DNA of 7,873 nucleotides. Source: UBA6183 sp034676125. GTDB taxonomy: Bacteria > Bacteroidota > Bacteroidia > UKL13-3. The stretch's first letter is position 1, and each line of letters opens with the position of its first letter. The translations under genes were made by a program, and so were the position numbers. The stretch is from NCBI GenBank assembly GCA_034676125.1, contig JAUCCO010000154.1, positions 1 to 7,873 of the forward strand, read 5' to 3'. Shown here piece by piece: positions 1 through 5,600 of this stretch. The notes under the pieces were generated by a model, which was given only the letters and a program-made list of their open reading frames with translations, searched no databases and was not told the origin of the DNA.

Positions 1-70
1 CCCTGTCAGTGTTAACATATAAACAAATTAACTTGATTGTATACTTTAATCAATAATTTGATGAATGCAA

Positions 71-88
71 ACCTAAAGGTGAACGGGG
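71..88 (+). repeat. REP-like element, copy 1: short palindrome plus GTGAACGGGG
   Basis: ACCT (71-74) and AGGT (77-80) form a 4-bp inverted repeat around AA, followed at once by GAACGGGG. The string GTGAACGGG (79-87) recurs at 1790-1798 on the plus strand and at 1401-1409 on the minus strand, each time directly after an inverted repeat. The stem here is much shorter than in the other two copies, so this is the weakest member and may be a degenerate one. Confidence 0.45.
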
Positions 89-104
89 AACCATTATGCA
101 CAAT

Positions 105-133
105 AAACTCCACTAACTTGTAGTGGAGTTTTT
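105..133 (+). terminator. Rho-independent terminator, possibly bidirectional
   Basis: A perfect 11-bp stem pairs AAACTCCACTA (105-115) with TAGTGGAGTTT (121-131) around the loop ACTTG. On the plus strand the stem runs into five T residues (129-133), so it would stop transcription entering from the left of the window. Read on the minus strand, the same stem is followed by TTTATTG, a poorer U-tract. It may therefore also end the toxin-immunity transcript whose last stop codon is at 211-213. Confidence 0.75.
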
Positions 134-210
134 ATAATATTTAAACTTGGTTACTTGTATTTACCGTGCGAAAGATTAGCTACGTTGAACCTTATTTAAC
201 AAGGCCAAAA

Positions 211-570
211 TTAATTCTGCTGTAAATAATCTCGCCAAGCTTCAACAATAACTTTAAAGTGTGCTGTTGGCAAAGTAAAGTTAGGAGTTATGCTGTTATC
301 GTCCAAATACGCATCCATATCTGCATATATTTTAGTTACAGTACTGTTTATAAGTGCTATTTGTTCGCTTTGAGTATAAGAATCTACAAATACTGAACTA
401 TTAGAACTTATTATTTCATTGACAAAATTCAACAAATTGTTTGCATCGCTGAGTGTGTAATGATCACCAATAAATTGGTTCATTACTACGTTTACTGAAT
501 CAATAAGTTTCATTTCAAAGTCAGCAGGATTACTGAAACTTACTTTGTATTGTTTTAATATTTCACTCAT
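211..570 (-). CDS. Putative immunity protein of the adjacent EndoU toxin
   Basis: This 119-residue protein (MSEILKQYKV... ending AWRDYLQQN) is not one I recognise by family. It is clearly acidic (about 15 Asp/Glu against 6 Lys/Arg), has no signal peptide or membrane segment, and looks like a compact, largely helical cytosolic protein. The frame can be extended to 606, but that start would be TTG and would overlap the toxin gene by 22 bases. I chose the ATG at 568-570, which lies 14 bases after the toxin stop codon and is preceded by an A/T-only leader typical of Bacteroidota. A small acidic gene directly downstream of a toxin-domain gene is the standard place for an immunity gene, so its likely job is to bind the EndoU domain and block its RNase activity. 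The role rests on gene position and composition, not on a recognised motif. Confidence 0.7.
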   Translation of the reverse strand: MSEILKQYKVSFSNPADFEMKLIDSVNVVMNQFIGDHYTLSDANNLLNFVNEIISSNSSVFVDSYTQSEQIALINSTVTKIYADMDAYLDDNSITPNFTLPTAHFKVIVEAWRDYLQQN

Positions 571-584
571 ATATATATTGTATA

Positions 585-1463
585 TTAAAATGTTTTTATT
601 GGCCAAGCTGTTTTAATTACTGTTGTTCCATCAATAATATGGGCTGTATTATTTATACAAATAATGCATGGATTTCCATCACTCATATAACCCTTCCATT
701 GATTGTACTTTCTAGGTACACGATTTTTATTAGTAAAAGCATAAGACACTTCTTCAAAGATTTTATTGGCATCCCAATGGTCAGGAAACATATCGTTTTC
801 CATTGGAATTCCAGATTTTTCCTTGATAATGTATGGTGGTGGTGGATTTGGGTTTACAACTTGTACTTTAGCAGTGTAATAACCTTTGGTATTTGCCTCC
901 TCAACAACCTCAATTATTTGTGCCTTTCCATTGTTTTGCCCTAGTTTAGTATGAAACCCTTGTGCTTTACCGGCTTTAATTTCTCCATTTACAATGTGAT
1001 TTCTAAAGTCTGCGCACCTTGGATCTAATGCAATAAAACGAAATGCCCTCAAAAAATCCAAATTAGTGCTAAACTTTCTTAGGTGTACCAATTCTGCCCA
1101 TGCATCAATCAATTCTGGTTCGTTATTAAGAGCAATTAGAGTAGTTTTATTTACTTGCCTGAAATCAAAATGAAAATCGGCTTTTTTAGCATCACTTAAT
1201 GCACTAAATTTTTGCCATATACTAATATTAGCAGCATCTAAGTCAAATAAAGCTTCTAATTTTTCTTTCAACTTTTGATTGAGGATTGGTAAATCATCAA
1301 TTAAAGCAATATCTTGAAGAGTTTTTCTTGCACGGGCACCTCTTGTATCGGATGTAAACTCACTTGGCCATCCATTGCCATTAAAGTCAACAACCAAATC
1401 CCCGTTCACGCGGACGTGCCGTCCGTGTGTCGTTAAATTTTCTAACACAGTTAAATTTTTCAT
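585..1463 (-). CDS. Orphan polymorphic-toxin C-terminus with EndoU ribonuclease domain
   Basis: The protein has 292 residues. Residues about 165-292 match the bacterial EndoU pattern (PF14436): GFH with His171 as a candidate catalytic base, a Lys pair in KEKSG (Lys214, Lys216), FPDHWD (226-231), a helix KIFEEVSYAF, the W-KGYMSDG stretch near 256-263, and the closing TAWPI. EndoU toxins are metal-independent RNases; characterised CdiA members cut tRNA. Residues about 22-160 look like the helical pre-toxin region seen before such domains, including ALFDLDAANISIWQKFSAL. There is no signal peptide, RHS repeat or other delivery domain. An in-frame TAA at 1473-1475 sits nine bases before the ATG, so the reading frame cannot extend upstream. 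Codons 12-22 are formed by a palindromic element. A run of four prolines (207-210) falls inside the EndoU domain. The likely immunity gene follows after 14 bases. A TATATTTG box on the minus strand at 1689-1682 is a possible but distant promoter. The domain call is from remembered family patterns, without a search. Confidence 0.85.
   Translation of the reverse strand: MKNLTVLENLTTHGRHVRVNGDLVVDFNGNGWPSEFTSDTRGARARKTLQDIALIDDLPILNQKLKEKLEALFDLDAANISIWQKFSALSDAKKADFHFDFRQVNKTTLIALNNEPELIDAWAELVHLRKFSTNLDFLRAFRFIALDPRCADFRNHIVNGEIKAGKAQGFHTKLGQNNGKAQIIEVVEEANTKGYYTAKVQVVNPNPPPPYIIKEKSGIPMENDMFPDHWDANKIFEEVSYAFTNKNRVPRKYNQWKGYMSDGNPCIICINNTAHIIDGTTVIKTAWPIKTF
1400..1429 (-). repeat. REP-like element, copy 2, inside the toxin reading frame
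   Basis: On the plus strand CACGCGGACG (1407-1416) and CGTCCGTGTG (1420-1429) form a 10-bp inverted repeat with one mismatch that can wobble-pair in RNA, around the loop TGC. On the minus strand the palindrome is followed by AACGGGG (1406-1400), giving GTGAACGGGG as in copy 1. It is locally GC-rich in an AT-rich gene and encodes toxin residues 12-22, THGRHVRVNGD. In the toxin mRNA it would form a strong hairpin about 34 bases after the start codon. Confidence 0.6.
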
Positions 1464-1640
1464 AAGCTTATCTTAAAGGTAAAACTTTTATTGGAGTTTC
1501 ATAGCTAACTGTACTTAAATTGTGGTTATACAATTACATGCACAATGTATAAATTTGTTTATAGGTTACAAAACTTAGTTAGGCGAAATTCATTTACAAT
1601 TACCCCACTCCTACTCTCGATACAAGCACCATTGATAAAC

Positions 1641-1676
1641 CAGCCCAAGGCTTACTCGAGCAGGTTTTTTGGGTTG
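1641..1676. repeat. Inverted repeat with 20-base loop
   Basis: CAGCCCAA (1641-1648) pairs with TTGGGTTG (1669-1676), with one mismatch that wobbles in RNA. The spacer contains the palindrome CTCGAG. There is no T-tract after the second arm, so it is not an obvious terminator. It belongs to the GC-richer intergenic patch and its role is unknown. Confidence 0.35.
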
Positions 1677-1774
1677 ATTGGCAAATATAAATGTTACGGA
1701 TGGCCAATTTTACAAGAAGCGGATGGAAACCCGAAATCAACAGGAAAAACAAGCTTACCAAGTTTTACTTACTG

Positions 1775-1799
1775 CACACGAACGATCGTGTGAACGGGC
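1775..1799 (+). repeat. REP-like element, copy 3: palindrome plus GTGAACGGGC
   Basis: CACACGA (1775-1781) and TCGTGTG (1786-1792) form a perfect 7-bp inverted repeat around ACGA, followed directly by AACGGGC (1793-1799). The string GTGAACGGG (1790-1798) is the same nine bases as in the elements at 71-88 and 1400-1429. The outer stem CACACG/CGTGTG closely resembles the outer stem of copy 2 (CACACG/CGCGTG in minus-strand reading), while the inner stem differs. It lies on the opposite strand to copy 2, so the two face each other around the upstream end of the toxin gene. Confidence 0.55.
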
Positions 1800-1957
1800 G
1801 GTTACAACTTCACAAAACACTATACAAACCACACTTTAATTACAAGTAAAGTCAATTTATCACTATCTTAATCTAATCATTTACTCCCAACAAGGTTGGT
1901 TTTAGCTCACATCCACAAAAACCTAAACATTATTAAATCAATACCTTTATAAAGTAT

Positions 1958-1965
1958 TAGTTTTG
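1958..1965 (+). promoter_or_regulatory. Bacteroidota -7 promoter box for the caspase-like gene
   Basis: TAGTTTTG matches the Bacteroidota -7 consensus TAnnTTTG at every fixed base. It ends 16 bases before the ATG at 1982, which implies a leader of only about ten bases. No TTG is visible at the usual -33 spacing (the bases around 1930-1940 are ATTATTAAATC). The promoter may therefore be weak or depend on an activator. Confidence 0.4.
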
Positions 1966-1981
1966 TGAAAAGTATTTAATA

Positions 1982-2554
1982 ATGCGCCTCTCAAAATCGT
2001 ACAACAAAGAAATTTTTTGCCTTGAAGGCGATTGGAGTAAAAACCTTAAAGAGCAAACCAGCGTGCAGGCTGTTCTTATGTTTTTAAAACAAAACCGTAA
2101 CATCAAATACATACATAGGCATTGCGGAACGCGAGAAAATTTAGCCTATTACTTAAAGCAAGTACAGCTAAAAAAATACAAAAATTACAGCATTATTTAC
2201 CTTGCTTTTCATGGCAAACCAAATGAAATTTTGGTAGGAAAAGAAAAAATAACTTTAGATGAATTGGCTGAAATGTTAGGACCAAATTGCCACAATAAAA
2301 TAATTCATTTAGGTACATGCCACACCATAAAAACCGACTTAAGAAACATTAAAAGATTTTTAAGAAAAACCAATGCTTTGTGTATTTGTGGCTTTGGCAA
2401 AGAAATAAGTTTTGTAGAAGGAAGTGTGTTTGACATACTGCTAATTAATATGTTACAAGAGTACAGGAACATTAAAACAGTGCAAGACAATATTAATAAA
2501 TACTACAAAAGTCTGGCTCAAAAACTTGAGTTTAAACTTGTTTACCTGAATTAA
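1982..2554 (+). CDS. Small stand-alone caspase-like (CHAT/C14-type) protein, DUF6642-like
   Basis: This cytosolic protein has 190 residues, with no signal peptide or membrane segment. A hydrophobic strand ending in the motif YLAFHG places His77-Gly78 as in caspase-like peptidases. About 35 residues on, a second strand, KIIHLGTCHT, places Cys113 after Gly-Thr, matching the second half of the catalytic dyad (family form S/T-C after a beta strand). The helix TLDELAEML lies between them, and a third strand, ALCICGFG (132-139), follows, which fits a caspase-hemoglobinase fold. The N-terminal IFCLEGDW (11-18) and the overall length recall the DUF6642 group of Bacteroidota; this is from memory and not searched. 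If active it would cleave a protein after a specific residue. Its substrate and trigger are unknown, since no sensor domain is fused. Start: first ATG, just after a TAGTTTTG -7 box. The next gene on the same strand begins 105 bases downstream. Confidence 0.7.
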   Translation: MRLSKSYNKEIFCLEGDWSKNLKEQTSVQAVLMFLKQNRNIKYIHRHCGTRENLAYYLKQVQLKKYKNYSIIYLAFHGKPNEILVGKEKITLDELAEMLGPNCHNKIIHLGTCHTIKTDLRNIKRFLRKTNALCICGFGKEISFVEGSVFDILLINMLQEYRNIKTVQDNINKYYKSLAQKLEFKLVYLN

Positions 2555-2659
2555 TTTATTAAATTGCATTTTAAAGCATTAAACAAAAACTGTAACGATT
2601 TTTTATTGTTCACCGTATATTAATGTAGTAACTGTTTTTTTGCCCTAAATGTAACCAGT

Positions 2660-5600
2660 ATGATTAACCATCCTAACCCATTAAAAAGAATCACGCTTGT
2701 TGGTATTGTTTTATTTTGCGCCACTTTAAATAGTTGGGGGCAAAGTTATTATTCCATGTCTAGTGGTAATAAAACTTGGACATTAGATGGGACTTGGACT
2801 GTAAGTGGTGGAACTTATACAGGAACAGATGCCGTAAATTGGGCAAGTGTTGGAATAATAGGTTCGGGAACAGATGTTACTACTGGTTTAAGAACAACAA
2901 AAGCATCATCTAGTATAGTTACAAGTTCAAATGGAGGGCTACAAAAACCCTCAGGAACTATTCAATTTTTATCAACCAGTTCTGGTGCAACTCCAGAAGC
3001 TGTTGCAATTGATTTATTGTTAGACTTTACAAGCAGAACCGCTGGTAATCTTTCATTTGATTGGGCTGCAATTGATAACTCATCTGGTACAAGACCAACA
3101 TCATTACGTGTTTTTTGGAGCACTAATGGAACCACATTTACAGAAATTACAGGAGCACAAGTATTAGACAAAGAAAGTGGAGGCTCTCCTTCAAGTGGAA
3201 GCATAAGTGTTGCACTGCCCTCAGACTTTGACGGAATTTCTACAGCTAGGCTAAGATTTTATAACCACGCTGGAAGTACAAGTTCAGGTTCAAATAATAG
3301 AGACAAAATGCAAATAGACAATATTGCAATTACCTCTACCGCGCCATCTAACACCCCAACAGTACCAGTTATAACAACAATTGCACCTGGTAATACCCAA
3401 CTTTCGGTAGCATTTACAGCTCCAGTTTCTGATGGTGGTTCTGCCATTACAAATTACGAATATTCAACCAACGGTGGAAGTTCGTTTACCGCTTGCAGTC
3501 CTACACAAACTACCAGCCCAATTGTAATTACTGGCTTAACAAATGGCATAAGTTATAATGTACAAATTAGGGCAATAAATGCAAATGGAATTGGAGCAGC
3601 TACATCAAACTATGCAGCCACACCTTATACAGCACCATCTGTACAAGCAAGCATTTCAAGTTTTAGCAGTATAACTACAACATCATACACTATAAATTTT
3701 GCAGCAGGTACTGGTGGTAATGGAAGATTAGTAGTTGTTAGACCAAATGCTGCTGTTGATTTTACGCCAGTAAATGGAACTTATACCGCCAACAATAATT
3801 TTACAGCAGGCACAGGTGTTGGCCCTAGCAGTGATAATAAAATTGTGTATGCAGGTTCGGGAACTTCTGTTTCTATATCAAACTTAACTGCAAATACTGT
3901 TTACCATGTAGCCATTTTTGAATATAATGGAAGTGGCATTTATACTTATTATTTAACTCCTGGCGCAACTAGTAACCAAACTACTATTACAACCGAACCA
4001 ACTGCAAATGCTGGCACACCAACATTTACAAGTACTACTACAAATGCGTTTACGGTTAATTGGACGGCTGCATCTCCAGCACCCGATGGATATATTGTAA
4101 TAAGAGATGTAGCAACTACACCATCAAACCCTACAGATGGCATAAGTTATAGTGTAAGCGATGCAATAGGAAGTAGCACCGTAGTTTATGTTGGTACTAG
4201 TTTAACAGTGGTGCAAAGTAGCTTAAGTGCTGGTACCGAATATCGATATCGGGTGTTTAGTTTTAATGGTAGTGGTGCAAATAATAATTACAAGATAACA
4301 AGCGTATCAAGTGGAGTAAACTTTACCTTATCAACCGAACCAACTGCACATCCGGCAAGTTTAGTAGCAAGTGCAGCATCGGCAACATCAATTGCACTTA
4401 CTTATGGTGCTGCAAATACCATTACCAATGCAAGTGGGTATTTAATTTTATTAAAACAAGGCTCGGCCCCAACAGGTTTGCCAACTGATGCAACAAATTA
4501 TAGCATAGGAAATGCCATTGGTGATGCAACCGTAGCAGCAATAGAAACCACAACTTCGGGCACTACTAAAACCATAACGTCACTTTCTGCACAAACTAAT
4601 TATCATTTCAGCATAATTCCTTTTAGTTGGGATGGAACCAATGCCGCAACCAGAAATTATTATACAGCAAGCACAATAGTTACAGCTAATGCCACAACGG
4701 TTTCTAACTTATCAGATGTGGTTGCAGTTGCAGCTTCTTCGCCAGCAACCATATCATCATTAATAAATGATGTTGCGCCATTAACCACTTCAACAGGTGT
4801 GCAAGTTTGGCAAGTTACCATACGTGATGGCGGAAGTGGATTAAATGATTTAGATAATTTGCCAACTAAAGTTTCGGCCATTAAGTTTACTGCTCCAGCA
4901 GCCAATGCAATAAATTGGAGTACTGCTATAAAAACTGCAGGATTATTTGATGGCACAACATTACTTGCAACGGCTAGTAGCATTGCAATGGCTAACATGG
5001 AATTTACTGGTTTAAATATTTCTGTGGCTGATAATGGTACAAAAACGTTGTCACTAAGAATATCATTAAATGAAATTTTAGGAACTGGCAATGATGATGG
5101 AGACGATTTTGTGTTTCAACTTTCTAACGGAAATTTTACCACTGTTAGTGATGGAACTAGTTCAGAAAAAACAAACTTTACAGCATTTACAACTGCAAAT
5201 GATATAGAAAATGTATTAGCTGTTGTAGCCACACAATTAAACTTTGTGCAACAACCAAGCAATGCTAATATTGGTGTTGCAGTAGCTCCTTCAATTACTA
5301 TTAATGCAACAGATTTAAATAATAACTTAGATTTAAATTTTGTAGCAAATGTAACTTTAAATGTAAATTCGGGTAGTACAACAATACATCCAAGCGCTAC
5401 AAAAACAGTTGCTGCAATTGCTGGTTTGGCAACTTTTAGTAATTTATATTTTGATGCTACTGCTACCAATAACACATTAATTGGAAGTGCTACTGGATTA
5501 ACTTCAACGGCAGCAAGTAGTAGTTTTGATATTACATCAAATCCAACTGCTGGTTTGCAATTATCAGCCACAAATACTTCATATACCATTGATTTTGACA

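Larger units (their letters stand above)
1464..1981. other. Gene-free divergent intergenic region with palindromes
   Basis: No convincing gene lies between the divergent toxin and caspase-like genes. An 82-codon plus frame (1545-1793) has no recognisable motif. Visible structure includes AATTGT/ACAATT (1518-1523 with 1530-1535), an inverted repeat CAGCCCAA/TTGGGTTG (1641-1648 with 1669-1676, one mismatch), the REP-like palindrome at 1775-1799, and CCAAC/GTTGG followed by TTTT (1887-1903). TATATTTG on the minus strand (1689-1682) fits the Bacteroidota -7 box and could serve the toxin operon with a leader of about 200 bases. The part near 1581-1800 appears clearly richer in G and C than its flanks. 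It may be the relic of an inserted or decayed element. Confidence 0.5.

Noticed and set aside
639..944. Plus-strand frame of 101 codons.
   Set aside because: It is antisense to the EndoU domain coding region, and its Trp/Ile-rich product is the mirror of conserved toxin codons.
96..1546. The 9-mer ATGCACAAT occurs at 96-104 and 1538-1546, near both ends of the toxin-immunity unit.
   Set aside because: It could mark cassette boundaries, but the flanks do not extend the match and one pair of AT-rich 9-mers is within reach of chance.
1600..1700. Possible tRNA or attachment site in the GC-richer patch.
   Set aside because: No T-loop consensus (GGTTCGAATCC) or cloverleaf arms could be found on either strand, and no integrase gene or direct repeats flank it.
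1545..1793. Plus-strand frame of 82 codons in the divergent intergenic region, with a hydrophobic N-terminal half.
   Set aside because: It has no recognisable motif and no clear promoter or ribosome site, and it runs through two palindromes. It is noted as part of the intergenic region but not called as a gene.
1887..1903. CCAAC/GTTGG hairpin followed by TTTT as a possible terminator.
   Set aside because: The five-base stem is too weak, the T-run is short, and no plus-strand gene is seen upstream for it to end.
2305..2490. Minus-strand frame of 61 codons inside the caspase-like gene.
   Set aside because: It is a shadow of the plus-strand gene, which carries the His/Cys motifs.
2717..2719. 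Cys20 in the signal peptide of the large protein as a lipoprotein cysteine.
   Set aside because: The residue before it is Phe, which does not fit a lipobox, and a normal cleavage site after SWG27 is present.
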